Below, piece by piece: positions 41,529 to 49,710 of a stretch of 64,000 nucleotides of DNA (the first letter of the stretch is position 1; each line of letters opens with the position of its first letter). The DNA is from Candidatus Woesearchaeota archaeon (GTDB taxonomy: Archaea; Nanobdellota; Nanobdellia; Woesearchaeales; UBA525), in contig JAPPOH010000012.1 of the NCBI GenBank assembly GCA_028818155.1, positions 1 to 64,000 on the forward strand, given 5' to 3'. The notes below the pieces were generated by a model, which saw only the letters and a program-made list of their open reading frames with translations, was not told the DNA's origin and searched no databases. The position numbers were made by a program, and so were the translations under genes.

Positions 41529-41548
41529 GTGGTTCAAAAATGAACCAC
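41529..41548 (+). other. Perfect 8-bp hairpin between the endonuclease and pheT
   Basis: GTGGTTCA-AAAA-TGAACCAC, both arms perfect, begins 6 nt after the endonuclease stop and lies 23 nt before the pheT TATA box. It could end the endonuclease transcript or bind a regulator. Confidence 0.5.
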
Positions 41549-41570
41549 CAGCGGTATCGTCGAGAGTAAC

Positions 41571-41580
41571 CTTTATATAC
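41571..41580 (+). promoter_or_regulatory. pheT promoter
   Basis: CTTTATATAC lies about 23 nt before the ATG at 41599, so pheT is probably transcribed from its own start even though pheS is only 1.3 kb upstream. Confidence 0.5.
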
Positions 41581-41598
41581 CACAGACAGGTCGCACTC

Positions 41599-43245
41599 AT
41601 GGGGGTAGACGTGGTTTCATTAACACTGAACAAAGAACGTTTGTTTACAGATTTATCCGTGCCAGATAGCGATGAGTTCTTACATCAATTAGCAATGATG
41701 GGTGTAGATGTTGAAAGTAGTGATGAAAAAGAAATTGTCGTTGATATCACGCCAAACAGGCCCGATTTGCTTTCACAACCTGGATTGACGCGTGCTGTGA
41801 AAGCGTTTCTCATTGAACCTGGCCTAAAAACGTACACAACAAAGAAAAGCAAACTCAAAGTGCGAGTTGATCCTTCGTTAAAGACTATTCGACCGTATAC
41901 TGCATGCGCGGTTATCACGAACTTGAAGCTCGATGAAGAAAAACTCAAAGAGTTAATCGATATACAAGAGAAGCTTCACGTGACATTCTGCAGGAATAGA
42001 AAACGGGCTGCGATTGGCGTCTATCCCATGGAAGCAATTCATGGCAACATCACGTTCAAGGCGCTTCCACCGAAGAAGGTGAAGTTTCGCCCGCTTGAGA
42101 GTAAAAAAGTCATGACGGGGCCTGAAATCTTAGAAAAACATCCGAAGGGCCGAGAATTTGCACACTTGCTAAAAGATCTCCCGTTATTTCCTGTGTTCGT
42201 TGATAGTAAGGATGAAGTTCTTAGTTTAACGCCCGTGATCAACAGTCACAAAACAGGAAAAGTAACAGTGAAAACGACAGATGTCTTCATAGAAGCATCC
42301 GGACACGATTTTCGCATTTGTCATGAAATTATGCAGATGATGTGTGCTGCCTTCGCAGATCTTGGCGGAAAAATCTGCACAGTTGACGTGCAATATGGGA
42401 AGAAAACGGAGAGAACACCAGATATGAGCACAAAAGAGCAGACGTTTTATGGCTATTACGTGAATCGCCGGCTGGGAATTAACGTCACAAAAGAACAATT
42501 ACCAGATTTACTCGCGAAAATGGGCCTCGGCTTCCGAGATGGTCGTATTAAAGACACGTTCCACGCTGTTGTTCCTGCATACCGTGTTGACTTCTTGCAC
42601 CAGATTGATGTTGTAGAGGACGTTGCGATCGCGTACGGGTATGACAATATTGTTCCTGAGCTGCCAGATTTGGCCACTGTTGCTTCTGAAAGTCCGCAAA
42701 CGCTATTTGCAGATAAGGTTCGTGACATTCTCGCAGGGTATGGATTGTTAGAGGCAAAAAACTATCATTTGTTAGGAAAACACCACCAGTTTTCTGAGAA
42801 TCTTGTTCCGTTATTGAGTAGCGTGTCTGAGGAGTATGACGCACTCCGCCAGAGTTTGTTAGCTTGTTTGTTACAAACGTTGAAAATCAACAAGGTGCAT
42901 GAGTACCCGCAGCAGTTGTTTGAGATCGGCAATGTGTTTGAAATGCAAGAGTCTGTGTTAGAGACAACTCATCTCGGTATTTCTGTAGCGGGGGATGTTG
43001 ATTACACAAGAATCAGACAGGTTGTTGATGGATTATTGCTTGGTCTCGGACTGCAAGGAGAATTTTCCCCCGTAGATGATTCGAGATTTTTGAAAGGTCG
43101 TTCGGCATTACTGAAAGTGAACGATCTGGAGATTGGTACGCTAGGGGAGCTCAATCCCGCATTACTTGCACAGGCAGAGCTTATTGTTCCCGTTGCTGGC
43201 GCTGAAATTGATATGAGTGCATTGCTCAAAGTGTCTAAAAATTGA
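41599..43245 (+). CDS. pheT: Phenylalanyl-tRNA synthetase beta subunit
   Basis: Archaeal beta subunit of about 548 residues: an N-terminal domain with VSLTLNKERLFTDL and ITPNRPDLLSQPGLTRA, the B3/B4 editing region (AVITNLKLDEE, RNRKRAAIGVYPME), the B5 part (YYVNRRLGINVTKEQLPDLL) and the class II-like catalytic-core end (QLFEIGNVFEMQE, RSALLKVNDLEIGTLGELN). ATG 41599 begins 23 nt after the TATA-like CTTTATATAC. Confidence 0.95.
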   Translation: MGVDVVSLTLNKERLFTDLSVPDSDEFLHQLAMMGVDVESSDEKEIVVDITPNRPDLLSQPGLTRAVKAFLIEPGLKTYTTKKSKLKVRVDPSLKTIRPYTACAVITNLKLDEEKLKELIDIQEKLHVTFCRNRKRAAIGVYPMEAIHGNITFKALPPKKVKFRPLESKKVMTGPEILEKHPKGREFAHLLKDLPLFPVFVDSKDEVLSLTPVINSHKTGKVTVKTTDVFIEASGHDFRICHEIMQMMCAAFADLGGKICTVDVQYGKKTERTPDMSTKEQTFYGYYVNRRLGINVTKEQLPDLLAKMGLGFRDGRIKDTFHAVVPAYRVDFLHQIDVVEDVAIAYGYDNIVPELPDLATVASESPQTLFADKVRDILAGYGLLEAKNYHLLGKHHQFSENLVPLLSSVSEEYDALRQSLLACLLQTLKINKVHEYPQQLFEIGNVFEMQESVLETTHLGISVAGDVDYTRIRQVVDGLLLGLGLQGEFSPVDDSRFLKGRSALLKVNDLEIGTLGELNPALLAQAELIVPVAGAEIDMSALLKVSKN

Positions 43246-43262
43246 GCGAAACCATCAAATAA

Positions 43263-43283
43263 TACCCCAGTATTACTGGGGTA
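43263..43283 (+). promoter_or_regulatory. Perfect 21-bp operator against the start codon of the RHH gene
   Basis: TACCCCAGTA-T-TACTGGGGTA: 10-bp arms with a single central base, ending directly at the ATG of the gene at 43284. The gene's product has a ribbon-helix-helix domain that binds such sites as dimers, so self-repression is likely. Confidence 0.7.
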
Positions 43284-43589
43284 ATGTCGTCCGAGACGAT
43301 GAGTTTTACTGTGCCGGAGACGTTGCGTCTCGCACTCAGTGCAATCCCAGAGACAGGGTACTATGACAGCACATCAGAGTTTCTCCGGGATGCGGTACGC
43401 CAATTGTTGGAAGAACGGCAAGATGTCCGGACTGCGATTGCGTGCGCATTATACAAGCAAGGAAAAGTGAGTGTTGGAAGAGCGGCAGAGATTGCCCAAT
43501 TGACAGTAGAAGAGATGCATAACCTCCTGGCAGAACGGGCAGGAACGAAAGTACAACACGCGTTTGCGAAACTTGAGCGGAAATTATAG
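43284..43589 (+). CDS. RHH protein with UPF0175-like C-terminus, 101 aa
   Basis: Residues 5-42 are a ribbon-helix-helix domain (MSFTVPETLRLALSAIPE, SEFLRDAVRQLLEER), residues 45-80 resemble UPF0175 (AIACALYKQGKVSVGRAAEIAQ, TVEEMHNLL). Both are typical antitoxin parts. No toxin follows on the same strand, so it is an orphan or acts with another locus. Its operator abuts its start. It ends convergent with a small gene on the other strand, 6 nt shared. Confidence 0.8.
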   Translation: MSSETMSFTVPETLRLALSAIPETGYYDSTSEFLRDAVRQLLEERQDVRTAIACALYKQGKVSVGRAAEIAQLTVEEMHNLLAERAGTKVQHAFAKLERKL

Positions 43590-43679
43590 ATCTTTCCATA
43601 CTTCATCCTCTTCTTCTCTGAGCCAATCTCTTGCAAGAACTTGCTCACTAATCATGAGGATGTCACTTACTTTTCCCAT
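43584..43679 (-). CDS. Small acidic protein, 31 aa
   Basis: ATG 43679 lies within the last codons of the membrane protein gene upstream (17-nt overlap). The chain MGKVSDILMISEQVLARDWL continues REEEDEVWKDL, a Leu-Ala-Arg-Asp-Trp-Leu...Glu-Glu-Asp-Glu-x-Trp motif that I recall as the C-terminal end of many small antitoxin-like proteins. Too short to be sure. Confidence 0.4.
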   Translation of the reverse strand: MGKVSDILMISEQVLARDWLREEEDEVWKDL

Positions 43680-44526
43680 GTAATCCTTTATACACGCGAA
43701 ATATAAAGATGCTTGTGATGATACCAGCACAAATAGTGACGATTCTAAAAAGGATATTCACCGCGTCAGCAGCGATGCACATAGTTCCGCCCTGCGCTGC
43801 CTGGCACGCAGCGCCCAATGGTGTTTCGATAAAACCACTCACGACGTACACAACACCCAGCAAGAGAAAGACGGTGAGCCCCGTAATGAGTGAGCGAACA
43901 AAGTATTTCTTCACAGTGCGGACTGATCTGAGCACTGCGCCCGCGGAACTCTCGTTCTCTGCAACGATAATTACCTCACCAAAAAGAAGGAAAAAGAGGA
44001 CAATGAGTGCGAGTAGAGATGTTATACCGAAAACCACGCCAAGCTGCACCATATCAGGGTACGATGAGCTCATGAATTGCAAGAGTGTGAAGAGGAAGGG
44101 TATGCCAATAATAAAGAGGAGTGCATATCTCACGAACTGGAAGCCGAAGAGTGGAAGGAAGAACCGCTTCGCGTTTGGTGTGAACTCCCTGATTGTTGTA
44201 TGGCCGTCATGGTAGAGGTTTTTGATCATGCCGTAAAAGCCAGCGCGGAAGAAGCTGTCGATGAGCAAGAGGACGATAGATTGCACTAATAGGAGTGTGA
44301 GAAGCATTGCGATCGTTGGCATGTCCAGCTGCGAGTTGATGAACGCGATCGGGTCTTGCGCAGTTGCAATACCTGGATGCAAGACAGTAAGAAAGTAGTT
44401 GTCCAAGAGAAAGAAGAGAAGGCCTGCGAGTGCTGTGGTGATGAATGCTATGAGTAACACACCGAGGAGTGAAAGATTCTTTGCTGCGTCTTTTACTGAC
44501 TGTGTGAAGAGCTTCGCGAAGCGCAT
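43663..44526 (-). CDS. Six-helix membrane protein, 287 aa
   Basis: Integral membrane protein with about six helices (LLGVLLIAFITTALAGLLFF, MLLTLLLVQSIVLLLIDSFF, YALLFIIGIPFLFTLLQF, GVVFGITSLLALIVLFFLL, SLITGLTVFLLLGVVYVV and IVTICAGIITSIFIFRVY) and the charged turn FRAGFYGMIKNLYHDGHTTI. It resembles the DUF4013/DUF7847 or GDPD-anchor group of membrane domains; this is a tentative family call. Function unknown. Confidence 0.7.
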   Translation of the reverse strand: MRFAKLFTQSVKDAAKNLSLLGVLLIAFITTALAGLLFFLLDNYFLTVLHPGIATAQDPIAFINSQLDMPTIAMLLTLLLVQSIVLLLIDSFFRAGFYGMIKNLYHDGHTTIREFTPNAKRFFLPLFGFQFVRYALLFIIGIPFLFTLLQFMSSSYPDMVQLGVVFGITSLLALIVLFFLLFGEVIIVAENESSAGAVLRSVRTVKKYFVRSLITGLTVFLLLGVVYVVSGFIETPLGAACQAAQGGTMCIAADAVNILFRIVTICAGIITSIFIFRVYKGLHGKSK

Positions 44527-44614
44527 ACACGATTGGTTCTTCCTTCGTTCAAATATGTTTCTGTTTCTACTCGAGAATGTAAAGAATTAAAAGTGTTCCA
44601 TGTTTCTCGGGAAG

Positions 44615-45178
44615 ATGCCTTCCTCTCTTAAACTAGTTTCACGTGGCGGTAGACCTGAGAACTTTGATCCTGAAGTAGGTCAAGTGATTACTAATTCTAA
44701 GTATTTCCAGAGAACAAAGCACGTCTTGCTCAGAGGACAAGATATGACTGTCGCAGTGCGAGCTTCTGCTTGGAGAAACTCAAAAGAGAGAATTGTCGAA
44801 CGAGCGGTTGCGTCTGTACAAAGCCTTCGCGCACAGGATCTCAAGGATTATCAAGCGCTTGTTGGTGATGGATACGTATCTGAGCAGCTTCATATACACT
44901 TTGAATTGCCAATGCTTCCATTCTATGTAGAAGATCCTTTTTTCAACTCGCGTGAAAGCCCTATCGCAGCTCTCTCGAGAGTCAGTGTATCGCCGAATGT
45001 CGTTCGTCATGGCTATAAAGAATTAGCACGACACGCAGCGTATTGCCATCCTTCTAGACATGTGGATACTAGTTTTGAATCACCCTCATGTGTTGCCGGA
45101 CCAACCGCTCAGAAAGCTGTACAAAGAGCAGTGTATATCCTTAACAGAAGAGAGAAAGCACTTGACTTTGAAAGGTAA
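44615..45178 (+). CDS. Hypothetical protein, 187 aa
   Basis: Not recognised. Soluble, basic, with helical stretches (RAVASVQSLRAQDLKDYQAL, HGYKELARHAAYCHPSRHVD) and a late helix (TAQKAVQRAVYILNRREKAL). ATG 44615 lies about 26 nt after GAATTAAAAG and is chosen over the ATG at 44600. It is followed by a small zinc-finger gene on the same strand at 40 nt. Confidence 0.55.
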   Translation: MPSSLKLVSRGGRPENFDPEVGQVITNSKYFQRTKHVLLRGQDMTVAVRASAWRNSKERIVERAVASVQSLRAQDLKDYQALVGDGYVSEQLHIHFELPMLPFYVEDPFFNSRESPIAALSRVSVSPNVVRHGYKELARHAAYCHPSRHVDTSFESPSCVAGPTAQKAVQRAVYILNRREKALDFER

Positions 45179-45218
45179 TGTCGGAATGTTTAAGTAACAT
45201 TTCTCTTCTGCTGTTCAC

Positions 45219-45386
45219 ATGGAGAATGCGAAAGTCGACGGAAAAGCCTTTCCGTGGTGCTATAATTGTGCAAAGAAAATCTACAATGAGAAGGTCTTTG
45301 ACGGGCACGGAAATGAGTTCTGCTGTGAAGCATGCAAGAAAGACTATGCAGAGCACGATATTGATGATAACGAGCCTGGCGATTAG
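45219..45386 (+). CDS. Small zinc-finger-like protein, 55 aa
   Basis: Missed by ORF searches of 60 residues. Two Cys pairs are in a TRASH/MYM-like layout: FPWCYNCAKKIYNE and NEFCCEACKKDYAEH, with an acidic end (DDNEPGD). Starts at ATG 45219, about 28 nt after GTTTAAGTAA. It is expected to bind zinc; role unknown. It ends convergent with L14e, 4 nt shared. Confidence 0.65.
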   Translation: MENAKVDGKAFPWCYNCAKKIYNEKVFDGHGNEFCCEACKKDYAEHDIDDNEPGD

Positions 45387-45781
45387 TCCTTTTTCGGCGC
45401 TTTCTTTACTTGTTTCTCTTCTTTTGCTTCAACTTTCTTCGCTGGCTTTTCTTCTTTTTCAGCTGGCTTCGGTGTCTTCTTCGGAGATTCCTTTGGTACA
45501 TCCGTCTTCACTTTCGCCTTCCGAACCTTTCTCGGACGAGCAGCAGTCTTCCGTGGCTTACTCTTTCTCTCGGGAAGGCCGAGTTCTTTCATCACAGCAG
45601 CGTGTGTTGCGCCTTTTTTCACCTTTGAAGAGCCCATTGGCTCCAAGTGCTTGAGGTTACAGAACCTTCTTCTGACGGCACCTTCAATAAGGACTTTGCC
45701 ATCTTTCGGCTCTTCGATAATAATGCATTGCTTGCCAGCGTCTCTGCCAGCGATCTTCATACAAATTGTTCCGATTTTCAT
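45383..45781 (-). CDS. rpl14e: Ribosomal protein L14e with Lys/Glu/Pro-rich tail
   Basis: Large-subunit protein of archaea and eukaryotes. Core residues 1-72: IGTICMKIAGRDAGKQCIII and VLIEGAVRRRFCNLKHLEP. The last 60 residues are low-complexity lysine/glutamate/proline (SKPRKTAARPRKVRK, KEEKQVKKAPKKD), not part of the usual protein. A GGAGGG ribosome site lies 6 nt before ATG 45781. It follows L34e in one operon. Confidence 0.92.
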   Translation of the reverse strand: MKIGTICMKIAGRDAGKQCIIIEEPKDGKVLIEGAVRRRFCNLKHLEPMGSSKVKKGATHAAVMKELGLPERKSKPRKTAARPRKVRKAKVKTDVPKESPKKTPKPAEKEEKPAKKVEAKEEKQVKKAPKKD

Positions 45782-45812
45782 GTTTGACCCTCCAAAACGT
45801 CATGCGTCGCCG

Positions 45813-46085
45813 CTATGACTGAGTTCGTGCTCGTTTGATGAGCTCTGCTCGCATTGCTTTACTGCTTAAAACACCTGCGAATGGTCTGCTTGGGACTTTT
45901 TGGGATTTCGTCATCTTCTTGAGCTGCGCTGGCCTGCCTCTCGCGACGCCTGGGAGGACTTCTCCCGTGACCTGGCATCGGATTTTCTTTGGCTTGCGCA
46001 AGCTATGTCTGAGGACGTTCTTTCCGCCTGGCGTCACTTTCCGCTTTCTCGCGTATGTTCGTGACTTGAATCTGCCGCTGACCAT
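45813..46085 (-). CDS. rpl34e: Ribosomal protein L34e
   Basis: Archaeal/eukaryotic large-subunit protein: RFKSRTYARKRKVTPGGKNV, the KKIRCQVTGEVLPGVARGRP region and SRPFAGVLSSKAMRAEL. The two Cys pairs that bind zinc in most homologues are lost, only Cys37 remains. ATG 46085 is about 26 nt below CTTTATAAATG, so the operon L34e-L14e starts here. In other archaea this pair usually follows secY-adk-DUF106 directly. Confidence 0.9.
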   Translation of the reverse strand: MVSGRFKSRTYARKRKVTPGGKNVLRHSLRKPKKIRCQVTGEVLPGVARGRPAQLKKMTKSQKVPSRPFAGVLSSKAMRAELIKRARTQS

Positions 46086-46180
46086 TTGTTGCAGAATCTC
46101 GAGTTCATTTATAAAGGTTGGGGTTGGCTCTCGAGGTGAATAGAAGTTTTTTTTAAAGTATTCTTTACTCCTAAGGAGTT

Positions 46181-46756
46181 ATGGGATTACTACCGTTTGA
46201 AATTCCTCGAGAAGCGCCAGAAAGAATGCAACTGCCATTCACAACTGGTTCTGAAGTGTTTACATCACGAAGAGGATCATATCGACATTCGTCAGATGTG
46301 TCTGCACAAGTAGGAGATGCAGAGCCTTTATATCTTCACGAATATTTTTTCCAAGGTAATCCTCTAACACCGAGGGAGATCACATCTCTCAATGTTAATC
46401 ACATGTGGCGAAATATTTCGTGGGGAACTGACTGCGTTGGACTCATACATTATCAACGATCTGATGATCGAGAGGCTGTTCAAGGTGTTATAGTGTACGG
46501 CATGCCTGAAGATCCTACTGCCCTTGATGGCGTCGAGCGACTTCGACACCTCTCACAGGAGCAGCTTGATGAGCTTCCATCAGTTGCGCTTACATTGACG
46601 AGCAACCATTTGGATGCCCTTATTATTAGCTACAGCACACAGATCCGAAACGGCATCCACCGCATTTTCGGAGAGGGTGTTTCTTCTCCTATTCAGACTG
46701 CGGATCCAAAGCCGTTCCTCTTGCGAAGTTTACCTGGTTTTGATCGAGCCGCATAA
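46181..46756 (+). CDS. Hypothetical protein, 191 aa
   Basis: Not recognised. Soluble, mixed alpha/beta, with Trp/His-rich parts (YLHEYFFQGNPLTPREITSL, NHMWRNISWGTDCVGLIHY) and a helical end (DALIISYSTQIRNGIHRIFG). ATG 46181 is about 26 nt below TTTTAAAG. It sits between the L34e operon and the IMPase gene, converging on the latter with no gap. Confidence 0.6.
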   Translation: MGLLPFEIPREAPERMQLPFTTGSEVFTSRRGSYRHSSDVSAQVGDAEPLYLHEYFFQGNPLTPREITSLNVNHMWRNISWGTDCVGLIHYQRSDDREAVQGVIVYGMPEDPTALDGVERLRHLSQEQLDELPSVALTLTSNHLDALIISYSTQIRNGIHRIFGEGVSSPIQTADPKPFLLRSLPGFDRAA

Positions 46757-47497
46757 TCACAATAGTTCCAGCAGTTTCTTATGCACACTCGCTCTCGCCA
46801 CGAGGATGTCTGCTTCGCCGAGTTTCCACTTCTTTCCGGACGGTTGCGTGACTTTGCAGCCTGCTTCTTTCGCGATAAGAATCCCTGCAGCGTAATCCCA
46901 GATTTGATCTCCGTAAGAAAGGCACGCATCATACTTCCCCGCAGCGGTATACGCGAGCTCTAAGGCCACTGCACCGACAGATCGTGTGCTCGGAAAGCCA
47001 TTCGCGACTTTTTTTGCAGCTTTCACATACCTCGCTTGTGCCTTCTTATCGTTTCCCTTCCCGAAGCTAATCACATTATTTTTCTGATTCTTCACTTTGA
47101 TCTTCTTGCCATTCAACGTTGCGCCCTTCCCTTTCTGTGCGAAGAACAACTCGTTGAACACTGGGCTATAGATCACGCCAGCAACTAATTCGTTGTTCTT
47201 TGCTAATCCGATAGAGACACAGAAGAACGGAATGCCTCGGGAAAAGTTCGCTGTGCCATCAATCGGATCTATGATCCATGTGTACTCAGAATTGTTCTCT
47301 GTTGTGCCTGATTCTTCACCAATAACATTATAGCTGGTCTTCTTGAGCATAGAAATGATCTTCTGCTCGCATTTCTTATCGGCAACTGTAACGGGATCGT
47401 CCTTCGCCTTGAGCGTAACGTCCACCCCTTTCTTGAAATACTGCAGTTGAATACGACCTGCGGCCATTGCAGCGTCCATCATGAGTGCTTTCATCAC
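46757..47497 (-). CDS. Inositol monophosphatase family enzyme, 246 aa
   Basis: Metal-dependent phosphatase of the IMPase/FBPase superfamily; in archaea such enzymes act on inositol phosphate, fructose bisphosphate or both. The motifs are complete: DPVTVADKKCEQKII, GEESGTT, the metal site WIIDPIDGTANFSRG and the final WDYAAGILIAKEAG. ATG 47497 overlaps the DUF106 stop by 4 nt, making the SecY-DUF106-IMPase operon. Substrate not certain. Confidence 0.9.
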   Translation of the reverse strand: MMKALMMDAAMAAGRIQLQYFKKGVDVTLKAKDDPVTVADKKCEQKIISMLKKTSYNVIGEESGTTENNSEYTWIIDPIDGTANFSRGIPFFCVSIGLAKNNELVAGVIYSPVFNELFFAQKGKGATLNGKKIKVKNQKNNVISFGKGNDKKAQARYVKAAKKVANGFPSTRSVGAVALELAYTAAGKYDACLSYGDQIWDYAAGILIAKEAGCKVTQPSGKKWKLGEADILVARASVHKKLLELL

Positions 47498-48258
47498 ACC
47501 ACCTTCAACAACTTCTTTAGTCCAAGAGAAACAGGGATGCTAAAGATAATGTAATAGAAAATCCACCCAGGGTACCAGCCGAACAGATTAAAGCTCTCAC
47601 CCATCGGCAGGAGTTTCTTGTTCGCGACGTTAAATGACTTTACAGTGCCCTTGATTTTCTCTTCGGGACGACTATACTTCCGTTCTGTTGTGATCAGTAC
47701 ATCGCGGGTGAACTCTGCGCCTGCAAATGACAAGACAAGACTATGCGTTCCTAGGGGACCAGTTACGTCCCATTTTGCGAACCTCTCAGCAACCTCTTGC
47801 TCAGGAGTAGCAATCGTCAGCGTCTCAGAAGACAACATTGCGCTTCCAGAGACGCCCTTCGCGAACTCGGCGTTCACTTCGAACGACTCTTCAGGAAGAA
47901 TCGGATAGAATGCGAAGTGGTTGCTCAGCCAGAAGAAAATCACTAAGAACGGAATCATTGTGACGATGAGCGGCTTGAAACTTTCCTTCATGAGGTCCAT
48001 CTGCAGCGGCATCATTTTCGCCTGGACCTTCATCATTTTTTCTTCCTGCTTCTTCTTCTGATACTCTTTCATCTGTTTCTGCATCTTTTTCGTTTCGTCC
48101 TTCAAGTTCTTCATCTTCCGCTGGTTCGTCATGTACTTCTGCAGTAGCGTACTGAATAACCCAAGGACAAGAGAAAGAAACAATAACGCAAGAATTGGTG
48201 GAACGTCTAGCAACCAACCAAGGACGGGGTTCAGAAAAGGATCGATGAACTCGATCAT
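47494..48258 (-). CDS. DUF106 membrane insertase-like protein (EMC3/TMCO1/YidC-like)
   Basis: Archaeal DUF106 proteins are related to EMC3 and YidC and help insert membrane proteins. TM1 (PILALLFLSLVLGLFSTLLQ), then a long charged coiled coil (MKNLKDETKKMQKQMKEYQK), KMMPLQMDLMKESFKP before TM2 (IVTMIPFLVIFFWL), a beta-rich outside part of about 110 residues, and a final TM (GWIFYYIIFSIPVSLGL). Overlaps SecY by 4 nt, the classic location for it. Confidence 0.9.
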   Translation of the reverse strand: MIEFIDPFLNPVLGWLLDVPPILALLFLSLVLGLFSTLLQKYMTNQRKMKNLKDETKKMQKQMKEYQKKKQEEKMMKVQAKMMPLQMDLMKESFKPLIVTMIPFLVIFFWLSNHFAFYPILPEESFEVNAEFAKGVSGSAMLSSETLTIATPEQEVAERFAKWDVTGPLGTHSLVLSFAGAEFTRDVLITTERKYSRPEEKIKGTVKSFNVANKKLLPMGESFNLFGWYPGWIFYYIIFSIPVSLGLKKLLKVV

Positions 48259-49595
48259 CCCATGAACCTCTTCATCGCTGGCGCGAAGTCCATCATGTGC
48301 TCTCGCGCAATATCTGTGTACATTCGATACACGATCATCACAGTTAGCAAGATACCTGTACCTGATCCTAAAGCACCAGTGAGGTCAGCAACGCTTGCTA
48401 AGAGGCCAACAGCAACACCACCCATGACTGCGAGCGGCCAGATGTACCTGTTCAAAATTCTCTCCAGGACGCGAGGATCCTTCCTGAAGCCGGGAATTTG
48501 CAAACCTGACTGCATAATCTGTTTCGCCTGTGAGCGTGAATCAAGACCTGCAGTCTGTACCCAGAACACAGCGAAGATCACGCTGAAAATAACGAAGACG
48601 AGGATGTACGTGAATGCTTGTGCGATGTTGATCCAGCTTAAAGATCCATTGATTGCTAATTCGAGGATATTTGTTGGTGTTACCCAAGCGACAAAGCCGT
48701 CAGCCCACTGTGCCTTCGCTAATCGCGACACTAACTGTAAGTTCGCTAACAACGCAGCTGTGAGAATGACAGGAATGTTGCTCGTATAGAAGAAACTGAG
48801 AGGCCATCGAATACCATGGCCTCTGATACGACCAAAGCTGAGTGGAATCTCCACTTTCATTGCCTGTGTGAAGACGCAAGCAGCGAACACAACTAACGTC
48901 ATGAGAATTGTGAAGAATGCGATTGCTGCCACTGCGGTATCTCCTACTTGGAGTGCCTGCACGAGTTCGAAGATCTTTCCTGCTGAGAACTGGCTTGCTT
49001 CCACTCCTTCAACAACTTGTTTGAATGGGCTGAATAATCGAATGAAGATGCTCTGACTCACACCAGCTGCGATAAACAAGCTAATACCTGAGCCGAAGCC
49101 CCACTTCGCTGTGGTCTCATCCATCAGCATGATGAGGATGCCGCCGAGGAAGAGCTGTGATACTAAGACGAACGATGAAACACCTGGTAACGGTGTCAAG
49201 CCTCCAAGGTTCACGTACACGAATGATTCCACGATGACGAACGTGATTGCGAGCAATTTTTGAATCCCTTGGTAGCGTCGTTTTCCTTCTGGGCTTGATG
49301 TGTCAAAGTGCACGATGCCTGAGCCGTTCAAGAGCTGCAAGACGATGCTCGCTGTCACAATCGGACCAATACCGAGTGAGATCAGGGAACCGAAGCTCGC
49401 GCCCAGGACTGTGGAGAGGAACTCGAATTGTTGGAGCGCGTTCTCACCAAGGCCGAAGAGTGGAACGAGGCCGAGGATAAAGAAAATCACAAGGATAATC
49501 AGCGTCCATTTGAGCTTCTCCTTGAAGGAGAGCTTTCGCTTTGGGCCGTCCACCTCTGGGAGGTGTGTGATAACTGCGTCTAAGAGATCTGCCAC
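48255..49595 (-). CDS. secY: SecY, protein-translocation channel
   Basis: Core of the Sec translocon. The ten membrane segments and typical parts are present: FKEKLKWTLIILVIFFILGL, a plug region (PLFGLGENALQQFEFLSTVL), SLGIGPIVTASIVLQLLNG, KWGFGSGISLFIAAGV, PLSFFYTSNIPVILTAALL and the cytosolic end. GTG 49595 is 22-27 nt after CTATTTAAAT, giving a leaderless start; TTG 49601 is an alternative. L15, the usual upstream neighbour, is 7.2 kb away, so this own promoter is needed. Confidence 0.96.
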   Translation of the reverse strand: MADLLDAVITHLPEVDGPKRKLSFKEKLKWTLIILVIFFILGLVPLFGLGENALQQFEFLSTVLGASFGSLISLGIGPIVTASIVLQLLNGSGIVHFDTSSPEGKRRYQGIQKLLAITFVIVESFVYVNLGGLTPLPGVSSFVLVSQLFLGGILIMLMDETTAKWGFGSGISLFIAAGVSQSIFIRLFSPFKQVVEGVEASQFSAGKIFELVQALQVGDTAVAAIAFFTILMTLVVFAACVFTQAMKVEIPLSFGRIRGHGIRWPLSFFYTSNIPVILTAALLANLQLVSRLAKAQWADGFVAWVTPTNILELAINGSLSWINIAQAFTYILVFVIFSVIFAVFWVQTAGLDSRSQAKQIMQSGLQIPGFRKDPRVLERILNRYIWPLAVMGGVAVGLLASVADLTGALGSGTGILLTVMIVYRMYTDIAREHMMDFAPAMKRFMG

Positions 49596-49616
49596 TCTCA
49601 AGCGGGACTGAGTTGT

Positions 49617-49627
49617 ATTTAAATAGG
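49617..49627 (-). promoter_or_regulatory. secY promoter
   Basis: On the minus strand, CCTATTTAAATA lies about 25 nt before GTG 49595. In most archaea secY is read through from the ribosomal operon; here a dedicated promoter replaces that. Confidence 0.5.
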
Positions 49628-49710
49628 TTGTGCCATGTGCTCGAGGGAGCGTGGTGACTGAGAGAAATCATACGCCGAAGCTATTTAAGTAGCAGTAACA
49701 GGGTATACAC

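Noticed and set aside
43361-43648. 95-residue minus frame across the RHH gene
   Set aside because: Antisense to the RHH gene; the better-supported small minus-strand frame is 43584-43679.
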